In this document: piece by piece, positions 25,907-37,436 of the stretch | How positions within the stretch are numbered: the first letter of the stretch is position 1 | Layout of the letters: every line of letters starts with the position of its first letter | Assembly: GCA_947648905.1 (NCBI GenBank) | Contig: CANSPP010000008.1 | Location: forward strand, 1 to 47,208 | Origin: an uncultured Clostridium sp. | GTDB lineage: Bacteria > Bacillota > Clostridia > TANB77 > CAG-508 | Direction of reading: 5' to 3' | Length of the DNA stretch: 47,208 nt | Notes under the pieces: model-generated | Databases searched by the model: none | Told to the model about the DNA's origin: nothing | What the model saw: the letters and a program-made list of their open reading frames with translations, nothing else | Translations under genes and position numbers: made by a program

Positions 25907-27128
25907 GTTATAGTATTTTGTTCCCAGCATTTTATCTGGTAAGTATTGTTGTTCTACATAGTGACCTGGGAAGTTGTGTGGATATAGGTAGCCCTCGTTG
26001 TAGCCTAATTCTCTCATTTTTTCTACTGGTGCGTTTCTTATGTGCATTGGTATTTCTCCAGTGTCCTTATTTTTTACGTCTTCTAATGCTGCATCTATTG
26101 CTAAATATGCTGCATTTGATTTTTTTGATGTTGCTACATATAGTGCTGCTTCTGACAATATTATTCTAGCTTCTGGCATTCCTATCATGTGTATTGCTTG
26201 CATTGCGCTATTGGCTACTACTAATGCATTTGGATTTGCCATTCCTACATCTTCTGCTGCACATATTGCTATTCTTCTTGCTAAGAACATTGGGTCTTCT
26301 CCTCCATTTAATGCTCTTGCTAAGTAAAATACCGTTGCGTCTGGATCTGAACCACGCATCGATTTTATAAATGCACTTATGTTGTCATAGTGTACTTCTC
26401 CGTTTTTATCAAATATTGCTTTTCTTGTTTGTATACTATTTTTTATTACTTCGTCTGTTATATGTATATAACCGTCTTCACTCATTGCTGTTGTTAGTGT
26501 TGCAACTTCTAATCCGTTTAATGCAGTTCTTACGTCTCCATTTGATATTCCAGCTAACTTTCTTAATGTGCTTTCTTCTATTTTTATGTTGTATTCTCCG
26601 TAGTCCGTCTTTTCTTTCTAGTGCATTTTTTAGTATTTGATAAATGTTTTCGTCTGTTAGTGGTTCTAGTTTTATTACCATTGACCTAGATATTAAAGCT
26701 TTATTTACTTCAAAATATGGATTTTCAGTTGTTGCTCCTATTAGTATTACTGTTCCATTTTCTACAAATGGAAGTAATGCGTCTTGTTGTAATTTGTTAA
26801 ATCTATGAATTTCGTCTATAAATAATATGCTTTTTCCTGCTGGATTTAGCATAAAGTTTTTTGTTTCTTCTACTACTTTTTTTATGTCCGCAACTCCTGA
26901 TGTTACTGCATTTATTTTGTAAAATTTGTATTTTGTTGCTTCACTTATTACTCTTGCTAATGATGTTTTTCCACACCCTGGTGGTCCAAATAGTATTATG
27001 CTAGATAGTCTATCTGCTTTTATGGTTCTATATAATATTTTGTCTTTTCCTAATACGTGTTCTTGTCCAACATATTCTTCTAATGTTTTTGGTCGTACAC
27101 GAAAGGCTAATGGTTCATTTGAGTTCAT
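25898..27128 (-). CDS. rarA: Replication-associated recombination protein RarA (MgsA), with a +1 shift at CGG
   Basis: AAA+ ATPase acting at stalled replication forks. Walker A is FGPPGCGKTS (about residue 48), Walker B ILFIDEIHRFNK (about 100), sensor 1 LIGATTENP (about 130). After ALERKDG the frame-0 sequence is nonsense. Skipping the C of CTA CGG A at codon 177 gives DGL-G-EYNIKIEE, matching the RGLG region of RarA, then NGDVRTALNGLE (sensor 2) and the C-terminal tetramerisation domain to GTKYYNFD. The total is 409 residues, near the usual length. It lies 15 bases downstream of ruvA. ATG with GAGGGA upstream. Confidence 0.93.
26598..26600 (-). other. In-frame CGG +1 recoding site in rarA
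   Basis: Frame 0 reads GGA CTA CGG AGA. Skipping the C gives CTA GGA GAA (L-G-E), matching the conserved GLG turn. A second CGG only 7 bases upstream (26607-26605, GAC GGA) is out of phase and does nothing: an internal control. Confidence 0.88.
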
Positions 27129-27143
27129 ATCTATCCCTCTTTT

Positions 27144-27767
27144 TTATCTTCCTAATAATTTTAATGCTAATTTAATTAATTCTTCTGTTGTCTTTTCTTG
27201 TGTTTCTATTTTTTCAAATGCCTTTTCTATTTCCTTTTTATTATATCCTAATACTTGTAACGCTGCTGTTGCCTCTTCTATTTTGTCGTTATTTTCTATT
27301 GCCTTTTGTAATTTTGTAGGCTCTTTATTTTCTATCTGATTTTTTATTGCCTCTACTTGTTGTTCTTTTTTCATTTTGTCTTTCAATTCTAAAATTATTC
27401 TTTTAGCTGATTTTGGTCCTATTCCTGGTATTCCAGTTAGTGTTTTTACATCTTCTGATATTACTGCTAGTGCAAATTCAGATGGCTCACATACTGCAAG
27501 CATTGCTAGTGCTGTTTTTGCTCCAACTCCGCTTACTCCAAGTAATAATTCAAACATTTTTAGTTCTTCTAATGTGTTAAATCCATATATGCTAATGTCG
27601 TCTTCTCTTACCCTGTAATATGTATGTACTTTTACGTTTTCACCTATGTTGCCTAATCTTTCTATTCCCACTTCTGACATAAATACTTTGTAACCTAAAC
27701 CTCCTACGTCTATTACTACATATTCTGTCATTTTCATTTCTAGTGTTCCTTTTATATATGCTAACAT
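27144..27767 (-). CDS. ruvA: Holliday junction DNA-binding subunit RuvA
   Basis: A 207-residue protein that binds four-way junctions and loads RuvB. Domain I (residues 1-62) is the OB fold starting MLAYIKGTLEMKMTEYVVIDV; domain II has the helix-hairpin-helix motifs LLGVSGVGAKTALAMLA and LTGIPGIGPKSAKRIILEL (about 70-130); domain III is the C-terminal three-helix RuvB contact (EEATAALQVLGYNKKEIEKAF). ruvB is not the next gene; rarA takes that position. Confidence 0.95.
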   Translation of the reverse strand: MLAYIKGTLEMKMTEYVVIDVGGLGYKVFMSEVGIERLGNIGENVKVHTYYRVREDDISIYGFNTLEELKMFELLLGVSGVGAKTALAMLAVCEPSEFALAVISEDVKTLTGIPGIGPKSAKRIILELKDKMKKEQQVEAIKNQIENKEPTKLQKAIENNDKIEEATAALQVLGYNKKEIEKAFEKIETQEKTTEELIKLALKLLGR

Positions 27768-27808
27768 TTTATTCTCTCCTTTTTATACTTTTTCCTTTTT
27801 TGACCTGT

Positions 27809-27846
27809 CCTAAAATGTCCAAAAAGGAAACGTCCCCAATTGGACA
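27809..27846. repeat. GTCC-GGGACGTTTC repeat between ruvA and the HD gene
   Basis: TGTCCAAAAAGGAAACGTCCCC then AATTGGACATT: a near-complete palindrome in inverse orientation to the 16016 copy, ending at the stop of the HD gene. Confidence 0.75.
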
Positions 27847-28401
27847 TTATGTGTTATAGAAGTATGTTGCTTCTAAGTCTGCTTCGTGTGTAAGTAAGGC
27901 TATTGGGTATTTTGTATAACTTGCTCCTATTGCGTTGTAGTTTTCTTTTGGTTCTGTATATCCCATATGCCAACGGATTGAGTATTTTTCTTCTGGCGTT
28001 AGTTTCATATATTCTGTTATCATCATTACTGATTTTTCTCCATGTCCATATGGTATTGTGTCATCTACTGTGTAATATGGTACTTTTTCCCATACTCCTA
28101 GTGCGTTTTTGGCGTTTCTGTAGTCTACTTTGTAGAAGTTTGTTTTGCATATATCGTGTAGTAGTCCTATTAGTATTATTGATTCTTCTGGTATGTCTAT
28201 GTCCATTATGGAGTTTTCTACTTTGTGTTTTAGTATTTCGTATACTTTTATGCTGTGTGCTACTAGCCCACCTTCTACGTTTCCGTGGAATCTTGTGCTG
28301 GCTGGCGCTATGAAAAAGTCTGATTTTTCTAAGAATTGTATTAAATCTTCTATTCCTTCTCTTTTTACTTTTCTTAATATTTCTAAAAATTGTTCTTTCA
28401 T
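27847..28401 (-). CDS. HD-domain phosphohydrolase
   Basis: A 184-residue metal-dependent hydrolase. The motifs are GGLVAHSIKVYEIL (first His, about residue 50), GLLHDICKTNFY (the HD pair, about 80), GHGEKSVMM (about 120) and LTHEADLEATYF (distal Asp). Such short HD proteins cleave phosphoesters in nucleotides or RNA, as in YhaM-like proteins; the substrate cannot be read from sequence. It precedes ruvA in the same direction across a repeat. ATG at 28401. Confidence 0.82.
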   Translation of the reverse strand: MKEQFLEILRKVKREGIEDLIQFLEKSDFFIAPASTRFHGNVEGGLVAHSIKVYEILKHKVENSIMDIDIPEESIILIGLLHDICKTNFYKVDYRNAKNALGVWEKVPYYTVDDTIPYGHGEKSVMMITEYMKLTPEEKYSIRWHMGYTEPKENYNAIGASYTKYPIALLTHEADLEATYFYNT

Positions 28402-28504
28402 TTATATCACCTATTCTATTTTTATTTTTACTTGCTCATTATATCTAGTTCTTTTTAAAAAGTCAAGGGTTTTATAAAACAAACATTTGCTTTTGTTTTA
28501 ACAT

Positions 28505-28532
28505 TTGCAAATTTGAAATTTTAGTATATAAT
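28505..28532 (+). promoter_or_regulatory. Promoter of the transglycosylase gene
   Basis: TTGCAA (28505-28510), 16-base spacer, TATAAT (28527-28532), followed by AGCAGGAG ahead of the ATG at 28556. Confidence 0.65.
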
Positions 28533-28555
28533 ATATAAAAAAGCAGGAGATATTT

Positions 28556-29251
28556 ATGAAGATAATAAAAAAATTATTACTTATAATATTAATATTATTG
28601 CTACTCGCTGGAACATTTACATTTCTAATTGGTTTTGGCTATTATTCTAGTGTGTTAAAAGAAAAACCTTTAACAGAAAGAGTAGAAAGTGTAACAAGCA
28701 AAGAACACTTCACACCTTATGATGAACTACCAAAAGATTACATCAATGCAGTAGTTGCAGTTGAAGACCATAGATATTATAGCCATGGACCTATTGACTT
28801 AATAGGAATTGGAAGAGCTATGTATACAAATCTTCGTGATGGTGAATTTGACGAAGGTGGAAGTACAATTACCCAACAAGTTGCTAAAAATGTTATTTTT
28901 AATCAAGATAAAACTTTAATAAGAAAAGTTGGAGAAGTCTTTGGTGCTTTTGATTTAGAAAAAAATTATTCTAAACAAGAAATTCTTGCATTATATGTAA
29001 ATTCTTCTTATTTTGGAGATGGATATTACTGCATTTACGATGCAAGTATGGGCTATTACAACAAAGAGCCAAAAGATTTAACTTTAGCCGAAGCTTCAAT
29101 GCTTGCAGGTGTTCCTAATGCTCCTTCTGTTTATGCACCAACTGTTAATATGAAGTTAGCTAAAAAAAGACAATCTCACGTTTTAAATAAAATGGTTGAA
29201 TATGGATACATTACTGAAAAAGAAGCAAATTCTGCAAAATATGATGAATAG
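28556..29251 (+). CDS. Monofunctional peptidoglycan transglycosylase (GT51)
   Basis: A 231-residue enzyme that polymerises lipid II into glycan strands. One N-terminal membrane anchor (about residues 5-28), then the GT51 domain: AVVAVEDHRYYSHGPIDLIG (catalytic Glu in VEDH, about 70), GGSTITQQVAKN (about 101-112), the second catalytic block KQEILALYVNSSYFGDG, and EASMLAGVPNAPSVYAP. There is no penicillin-binding domain, so it is monofunctional. Its length is typical. It has its own promoter and converges with the glucan synthase gene across a repeat-terminator. Confidence 0.93.
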   Translation: MKIIKKLLLIILILLLLAGTFTFLIGFGYYSSVLKEKPLTERVESVTSKEHFTPYDELPKDYINAVVAVEDHRYYSHGPIDLIGIGRAMYTNLRDGEFDEGGSTITQQVAKNVIFNQDKTLIRKVGEVFGAFDLEKNYSKQEILALYVNSSYFGDGYYCIYDASMGYYNKEPKDLTLAEASMLAGVPNAPSVYAPTVNMKLAKKRQSHVLNKMVEYGYITEKEANSAKYDE

Positions 29252-29291
29252 AAAATCTGCCAAAGAGGTCCGACCCCTTTGGCAGATTTTT
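29252..29291. repeat. TGCCA/TGGCA palindrome acting as bidirectional terminator
   Basis: AAAATCTGCCAAAGAGG and its inverse CCTTTTGGCAGATTTT around TCCGACC form a long hairpin with flanking A and T runs. This is the simplest, single form of the family seen at 1763, 6504 and 9065. Confidence 0.85.
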
Positions 29292-32200
29292 TTACATTAC
29301 AACTTTTATATTATAAACATTTCTACCGCCATCAAGCTTAATACAATTTTCGACTTCAACTCCATCAATCATAACACTTCTTACACCAGTATTTTTACCT
29401 TCTGGATTTTCTACTCTAATATTGTAAATGCTATCTTGCCATTTGTATTGAATTTGATATTCTTTCCATTCTTTTGGAATACAAGGTTCTATTTTCATAT
29501 ATCCTTTTTCAATTTTTAGTCCCAATATATTTTCTATACCGGTTTTGTAATACCAGCTACTAGAACCTGTGTACCATGTCCAACCGCCTCGTCCGCCTAG
29601 GTTGCTTGCTCCATAGATGTCTGCTGCAATTGAGTATGGCTCTACTTTGTATTTTTTGCTTGCTTCTTTGGTTCTGCTGTGTTCTATTGGGCTTATCATT
29701 CTGTATAGTTCTAGTGCTTTGTCTCCAAAGCCAAGCATACTCATTGCCATAATTGCCCAGACTGCTGCGTGTGTGTATTGTCCTCCATTTTCTCTAACTC
29801 CTGGCAAATATGCTTTGATATATCCTGGTTCTAGTTTTCCTTTTTCAAATGGTGGGTCTAGTAGTTTGATTATTCCATTTTCTTTGTCGACTAAGTGATT
29901 TTCTAAGCTTTCCATTGAAATGTATTTTTTGTCATTATCTCCTGCACCTGAAATTATGCTCCAACTTTGGGCAATGCTGTCTATTCTACATTCATCATTT
30001 TCCATACTTCCTAAGATGTTGCCGTCATCCATAAATGCTCTTTTATACCATCTACCATCCCAAGCTTTTGTATTTAATGCTTTTTTTAGTCCTATTTTAA
30101 TTTCTTCATATCGTTTAGCCCTTTCTGTATCTTGCTTTTCTTCACAAATTGGTATGAATTTTTCTAAAATAATATATAGGAAAAATCCTAGCCATACACT
30201 TTCGCCTTTTCCTTTATTTCCAACTGTACTAAATCCGTCATTCCAGTCTCCTGAACCTATTTTTGGTAAGCCATTTTCTCCAAAGTTTAAGCTTCTATCT
30301 ATTGCTTTTATGCAATGATTGTAAATGCTTTCTGTATAAGTTGTTTGCTCATATTTGTCATATCTTTCATCTTGATTTTCTTGTAGTTCTGCTCCTTGCA
30401 AGTATGGTCTTTCTATTTCTAAAATGCTTTTATCTCCAGTAAATTCAATATATTCTAGTGTTACATATGCAAGCCATAGCAAGTCATCTGAAAATCTAGT
30501 TCTAATTCCCCTTCCATTTTCATCGTGCCACCAATGCTCTACGTCTCCTTCTTTAAATTGATGCTCGCTGTGTTTTATTATTTGATTTTTCATAAAATTA
30601 CTGTCCAAATATTTTAGTCCTAAAGTGTCTTGTAATTGGTCTCTAAATCCATATGCTCCACCAGATTGATAATATCCGCTTCTTCCATATAATCTACTTG
30701 CCAATGTTTGATAGCTTACCCATCCGTTTAAAAGTATATTTGTAGATTCTAGTGGAGTATAAACTTGTAATTTTCCGCAAAATGTCTTTCCACCAATTTT
30801 TACATTTTGTTAATTCTTGTTTACAATTTGTAATTTTACTAAATTTATATGCTGTGTTTTTGCAATCCATTAAACTTTCTTCTGCTCCTAGAACAAGTGA
30901 AATTTCTTGAGTTGCAAAGCTTTCTAGTTCAACTTCCACTTCATATGCAATACAAGTTTTTTTACCTAATCCATTATCATTATTTAGTCTTACCTTTCTT
31001 ACTCCTTGTGGGTTAGAAATACCCCCATTTCCTAAAAAGAAGTTTTTGTCTCCTGTATATGAATTAATTTTTTCGCTACAAGATATATAAACCATATTTC
31101 CTAAGCTTTCTCCATTATACAGGCATTTTGCATAAGTGATATTATTGTTTGCATCCAAATTTACTGCTATATATTGATTTGTTTTTATTTCGTCTTCACC
31201 TAAAACCGGTTTTATATAATAATATAGCTTCAATTTTTTTCTATTAGGAGTTGTATTTTTCAAAGTTAAAATATTTATTTTACAGCTATCTTCTTTTGGT
31301 ACAAATACTTCCAGCTCCTGTTCAATTCCATCACTTTTATGAATATATTTGCAATATCCAAAACCATAAACAACATTATAATTTTGATTATCAGGCATTG
31401 GGTTTAAACCTAGTGACCACGCCTTTTTATTTTCAGTATCTTTCAAGTAAATTATTTCACTTGGTATGTCATAACTTGGATTGTTTTCCCAACTTGATAC
31501 CCTATTTAATCTACTATTTTTATACCAAGTATATCCACCCATATTTTCTGTAACTACACTACCAAACTTTTCATTTGCCAAAATATGGCTCCATACGGTT
31601 GGTAAACGCTCTTGCTTGTTTATTTTTATTAGATATTCTTTACCATCTTCGGAGAATCCACCATATTCATTATAATATTTTAAGTTTTCTTTATTTTCTA
31701 AAATATTTATATCTTCGTCTTCTTCTACTAAAGTAACTCTATTTTCATCTTCTCCAATATCTTTGTATTTTTCTAAATATCCTTCTTCTAAATCGCAAAT
31801 TGCGTTTTTAAGACCGCCTTTGCTTCCTTCTATAACAATTGCTGATACAAATTCAAGTAATTCAATATCTTTTTTTGCTATTTCTCCTTTTGATAAACTA
31901 AATATTCCACCTTTTGCATTTTTTAAATATGCTAAATGATTGTTTAAAATTGAACTTTCAATTTCCTCTTTTACATAGTTCTCGTAGCTGTGTTTTTCTT
32001 CGTCTAAAATTACCAATTCTGTTTCTATATTTTTAGTTCTAAAATATTCATAAGCTTTCAAAACTTCTTTTACTACATAGCTCTCATTTACATCTTTTAT
32101 CTTAACTAAAATGATTGGTACATCACCTGATATTCCATATTTCCAAAGTTCATTTTGATGATATTCTTGCTTGGCATTTTTCTTCATATATGCACTTTTT

Positions 32201-35200
32201 ACTGGGTTATCAAAAAGCATATATGATAGCATTTTTTGATATATCTCTATTTCTCTACCTTTTACTCTCAAATATCTACTTTCTGCTTCAACTCTAGCTT
32301 TTGAAAGTTCAAACTCTGTTTTTACATTTTCAGAAGATTGATATTTTTTGCTATTTTCTTTTACTTTATCTAATTCTTCTCCAACACTTAAAACTAAATC
32401 AACTACAATTTCTTCTTTCGGCTTTATTTTTATTGTTCTTTTTAGTGCTACAATTGGCTCTGTAACAAGTCCAATTTTTCTAGATAGCGGAATTGAATTC
32501 TTTACCATTATAGGTATTCCTAAGTTTCCTCTTCCTATAAACTTATCTTCATTAATTTCGTACTCTAAATCCCCAATTGTCTCACTATTTGTGGATAAAC
32601 TTGCTGATAAATAGACTTCTTGACAGTTTGCTTCTCTTTGTTTTCTTTTTACTATTAAACTTCCTGTTTCCTCATCAAAATTTGTTATTAAAAATAAATT
32701 ATTAAAAACTGGATGTGCATAATCTTGTTCTTTTTTAGACAATACTGGCTCAAAATATGATGTTATTTCTAGTATTTCTTCTTCATTTCCGTGGTTTTCT
32801 AAAATCACTCTTCTTAGCTCTACTGGCTCATTTGAACTTACTGTTGTTTTTATTTTTGTTTTGATATTTCCTTCTACTATTTCTTGTTCAATTTTATCTG
32901 GCATAAAACTTATTTGATAATTATTTTCTTTTTTCTCATTTAAAGAATAATTTGAACTCCAAATTTGTTTAGTTTTTATATTTTTAATTGCAAAGAAAAT
33001 ACCTTGTGAGTAATCATCTGTTGGCTTAAATCTATTTATATAAATATCTTTATATTTACTAAATCCTCTTCCTTTTTGGTCTTGTGCAACTATATAATTT
33101 TCGTTTGAAATTACATTTCCTGTAACTAACCTTTCATCAATATTTGTATAGGTTGTTTGTATATAATTTTCATAATCTGTATATTTTAGTTTTTCTACTT
33201 TCTCCTTATTTTCCTTTGTTATAATAGAAGACTCTGGCATTGTTTCTTGTAATAAAATGCTTACTGCTTCCATTTCTGGATTTTGGACAAATCTTTTTTG
33301 CAAAATTTGATTGTTAAATAAATTGTTTATTGATAACAATATAAGCCCTTGATGGTGTGCCATATAAGTTTTTACTACACTTGATGTTTTCCCTTTTTCT
33401 ACTCTTTCAGGCGTATAGTCAATTGATTCGTAAAATCCAAATTTATCATACATTCCTTCTTTTTCTAATATTTTCAAGTTTTCTATTTCATCTTCTGGGA
33501 AATCAGAAATTGCTAAAATCCCTCCATAACTTGATACTACAAGTTCATCTGCTAAACCTCTTTTTAAGCCTAGCCAAGGTATTCCGAATGCTTTATATTG
33601 ATAATTTGATTTTAAGTCTTTTACATTAAATGCCGCTTCTGATATTCCCCAAGGGATATTTAACTTTTTGGCATATTCTTTTTGGCTCATTATCATAAAT
33701 TTACAAGACTCGTCTAATAAGCTTCCTTCATATTTTGGAATATTGATATTTGGCATTAAATATTCGAAAGCTGTACCTGACCACGAAATTAGTCCTTTGT
33801 ATTTTCCAAGTGTAGTTAATGTTCTACTTAAATGATTCCAATGTTTTACTGGCACATCCTTTTTTGCTATTGCAACTAAACTTGCTTGTCTTGCTTCAGA
33901 TGCCAATAAATCATAATATGAGTCTGTTAATTTATTTTCTTCTATATTAAATCCAATTGAAAATATTTGTTGTTCATAACTATATAACACAGAAAAATCT
34001 GTATTTTTGATTAATCTCTCAACTATTTCTACTAATTCATTTTCTCCTGCTTCTTCTAAAAAGGTTTTTACAACATATAAATATCCCACAAAATTTCCAC
34101 TATCAACTGTTGAAATATATCTAGGTATTAATGGCTCTTTTGTTCTAATTTCATACCAATTATATAAATGGCCATTCCACTTTGGCAGACTATCTACTGA
34201 ATAGATTATCTCTTTTAGTAGTTCTATTGCCTTTTCTTTTTTAATATATTGCAAGTCATATGCTGATATTACAGCAAGCATTGATAAACCAATATTTGTA
34301 GAAGATGTTCTTGGAACTACTTTTTCTTTTCTGTCTTCTTGATAGTTGTCTGGTATTAAAAAATTATTTTCTTTTGTTAAATAAGTTTCAAAAAAGTCCC
34401 AAGTTTTTTTACCTATTTCTCTTACATATTTTTTATCTTCATCACTTAATTTATCTATTGCTAAATTTTTATTTTTCTCTTTACTAATATACCACATTGT
34501 AAATGGCACAAAAGCCCACCAAAATCCTATAATCACAGCTAATATGCTGTGTTTTGCTATTCCTAATCCAATTGAAATTAACCCTACTAAAACATTTACT
34601 GCCATTTGGTTATAATATGATGCTATATTTGATTTTGCTTGTTTTTCTGCCTCTTCTGATGTCAGCCATTCTAGTAAATGTTTTTTTGATATATACTTTC
34701 TATATAAAGTTTTTGCAATTGCTTTAGCTGAAATATATGCCTTATATGGTAAACATCCTAATGTTATAACTGCTCTTAGAAAAACTCCCTTTACTCCCGA
34801 AATTTTAGGTGTAAAGTTTTTCTGTTTTTGCTCTCCTTCTTTTTTGAAAATTAGTATATTCAAAAATTCTAGTATAAATGGCAGAACGCTAATTAATAAA
34901 AAATATATAACTATTCCACTTATTTTTTTTGCGTTTAAAAATCCTACACATATTGCAAAAATACTTGCTATAATTATACTAATTTCTAATAAACTTCTTC
35001 TCAAATTGTCAAAAATCTTGTATTTAGAAAGTAAATTTAATGGGCTACTTCTTTTTAGCCAAGAAGTTATTTGCCAGTCTCCTCTTATCCATCTAGCAAG
35101 TCTTGTTATGAAGCTGTTGTATTTAGTTGGATATCCATCCATAAGCAAAATATCAGAAACTAATCCACAACGAAGGTAGCTCCCTTCTAGTAAGTCGTGA

Positions 35201-37360
35201 CTTAATACTGTATTTTCTGGAATTCTATTTTTTAATACTTTTGAAAATACTTTTAAATTGTAAATTCCTTTACCTGTAAAAATCCCCTCTTTGAAATTAT
35301 CTTGATAAATATCTGATATCGCATTTGTGTATGAATCAATTCCACCAGCTCCTGCAAATATTTTAGTAAATACGGTTTTGTAGCTAATATCTAAATTAAT
35401 TCCCACTCTTGGCTGCATTATTCCATATCCATCAACTACAATATTTTTTGCTTGGTCAATTTCTGGCTTATTCAAAATGTGTTCCATTGCTCCAATTAGC
35501 TCAAATGCTGAGTTTAATATTAAATCTGTGTCTGCATCTAACGTAATTATATACTTTATATTTTTTATTAATTGCGGATTTTGCTCTATTGTATTTTCTC
35601 TAAATGGATTTCTTATATTTCCTAAAAGGTATTCATCAAGCTGATTTAGCATTCCCCTTTTTCTTTCCCAGCCTAAGTAAGTACCTTCACTTTTGTTTAA
35701 TACTCTTTTTCTATAAATAAAATTAAAAATGTTTCCATACTTTTTATTTAGTTGTTCTATTTGCTTTTTTCCTTCTTCTATTACTTCTTTATCATATTCC
35801 TCTTCTCTATTTAAGCTTTCTGCACAATCTCCAAGTAAAGTAAAATATAGATTTTCTGACTTATTTGCCAAATAAAAAACCTCTAATTTTCTAGTTAGTT
35901 CTTGTACTTTTTCTCTTGTCTTTACGATTGTTGGTATTACTACCATTGTGCTACTTTCTTTGGGAATTCCATTTTGTAAATCTAGTTTTGGTATTAATTT
36001 TGGTTTTACTGTTTTGTTTAAAATATATTGTATAATTTGAATTACAATTTCAGATGACGGAATTAATAATAGAATTGTTGAAACAAGCCAAATCCAAATA
36101 TTTTCGCTTGGCTTGATTATTGCTAAACTTGCTACTGCTGAAATAATTATGCTAAATATGCCAACTGCAAAAATGTATAATTTTGTTTTTTCTTTTGATG
36201 TCATCTGATTTGCGTTTTTGAAGTTTAGGCTTTTATATAGCTCATTTTCCCCTTTATCAATTAAATAATATCCAATATGTGCTTCTTTACTTGCTTCAGG
36301 CTTTGTTCGTGCTATCTCCAAGACTTTTTTAGTTATATAAATTTCTGATATTTTTGTCTTTTTTGATATTTCTTTTATTTTATTTCTGTAGAATTCTTTT
36401 GTCTTGTTATCCATCTTCTCGTAAGTATTGCTAGGGTCTTGCTTTAATAATTCTTCTACTCCATTTATTTTTTCAAATATCTCTAAAAAGTTTATTCTTT
36501 GTATTTTTTTGATACTTATTATGCTATTTCCAATTGATACTTTTCGTACAGCTATATCAAAATGCTCTTTTTTGATTGCTTCAGATACAGTTGTTCCTGT
36601 TAATTCAACTGTTTCTTCTAATGCCGTTAAATAGCTATAGCCTTTTTTGCCATATCTTTTTAAAATGTAAGACATATATTCAACAAAAGAATATTGCATA
36701 TCTTCTAAAATATCTTTTTCAAATGTTTTTTTGCTGCTATTTTTAAATGTTAGCTCTGCTTTTGGTTTATTTTCTACTAGTCTTTCTACTATGTTCTCTG
36801 CCCTATACTTTTGCATTTGAGATGTATATATCTTTTCGCAAATTTCTCTTATATTTTCAATTATTGCTATTTGCAAAAATGTGCCTATATTCCATATCTC
36901 TTCCATACTTAGATTTTTCTTTGTTTGGTAACTTGCTAGGTAATCTTCTAAGTCTTTTCTTTCTATTTTGTTATCTGTGTATGCAACTATTTCTGATGCT
37001 AACACATATATCCTTGCAAATCCTTTGTATGGTCCATTTGCTATTCCTAAAAAGTTTTTATATTTTTTTAATGGCAATTCTTTTTGAATTTGTTTTACTG
37101 TTTCTTCTATTATATAAAAATTGTCTAATAACCATTCTCCTGCTGGGTGAATACTTATTCCTAGTTTTAAGTGTTCATTTAATAAATCATATACTTCTCC
37201 GAATTACTTTGTAGTTTTCTACCATTTGTGGCACTGGGTATGTTTCTTTGCTTGATTTGTTTACTAGGTTATGTCCTGATGCTATTTTTTGTAAGTGTTG
37301 TTCTAGTTGATTTTTGTCTAGTGTTGTTCCACTTATTTTTAATATTTTGTTTGTGTTCAA
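29292..37360 (-). CDS. Cyclic beta-1,2-glucan synthase (NdvB/ChvB-like), with two +1 shifts at CGG
   Basis: A giant membrane enzyme that polymerises UDP-glucose into beta-1,2-glucan and sizes it by phosphorolysis. Reading across both CGG sites gives 2688 residues (8069 bases minus 2 = 2689 codons). Gly54 and Gly2195 are the shift points. Membrane helices lie at about 300-355, 700-760 and 825-870. The GT84 domain has ITLDADTDLIL and HDLLEGSYLRCG, with RLARWIRGDWQ. A glucoamylase-like domain follows (DSGNFVGYLYVVKTF, YGGILAISDFPEDE). The C-terminal GH94 phosphorylase spans shift 2: WWKDIL-G-KLQVYTP, then GGAYGFRDQLQD and the catalytic GSGDWNDG. Start TTG 37360 has AAGGAG nine bases upstream. 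The two-piece reading seen without shifts would separate the catalytic Asp from its domain. Confidence 0.92.
30775..30777 (-). other. In-frame CGG +1 recoding site b in the glucan synthase gene
   Basis: Frame (after the first shift) reads ATT TTG CGG AAA. Skipping the C gives TTG GGA AAA (L-G-K), followed by LQVYTP, matching the LG-x-LQV-x-TP block before the GH94 catalytic domain. Confidence 0.88.
37199..37201 (-). other. In-frame CGG +1 recoding site a in the glucan synthase gene
   Basis: Codon 54: GTA ATT CGG AGA in frame 0, with a stop two codons later (AGT ATA TGA). Skipping the C gives ATT GGA GAA (I-G-E) and the frame stays open for over 2,100 codons. Confidence 0.86.
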
Positions 37361-37436
37361 AAAAATTCACTCCTTGCTAAATATGTTTTACACATATTGT
37401 TTGCAAAGAGTGGTAATTTTATACATTTATATTTTT

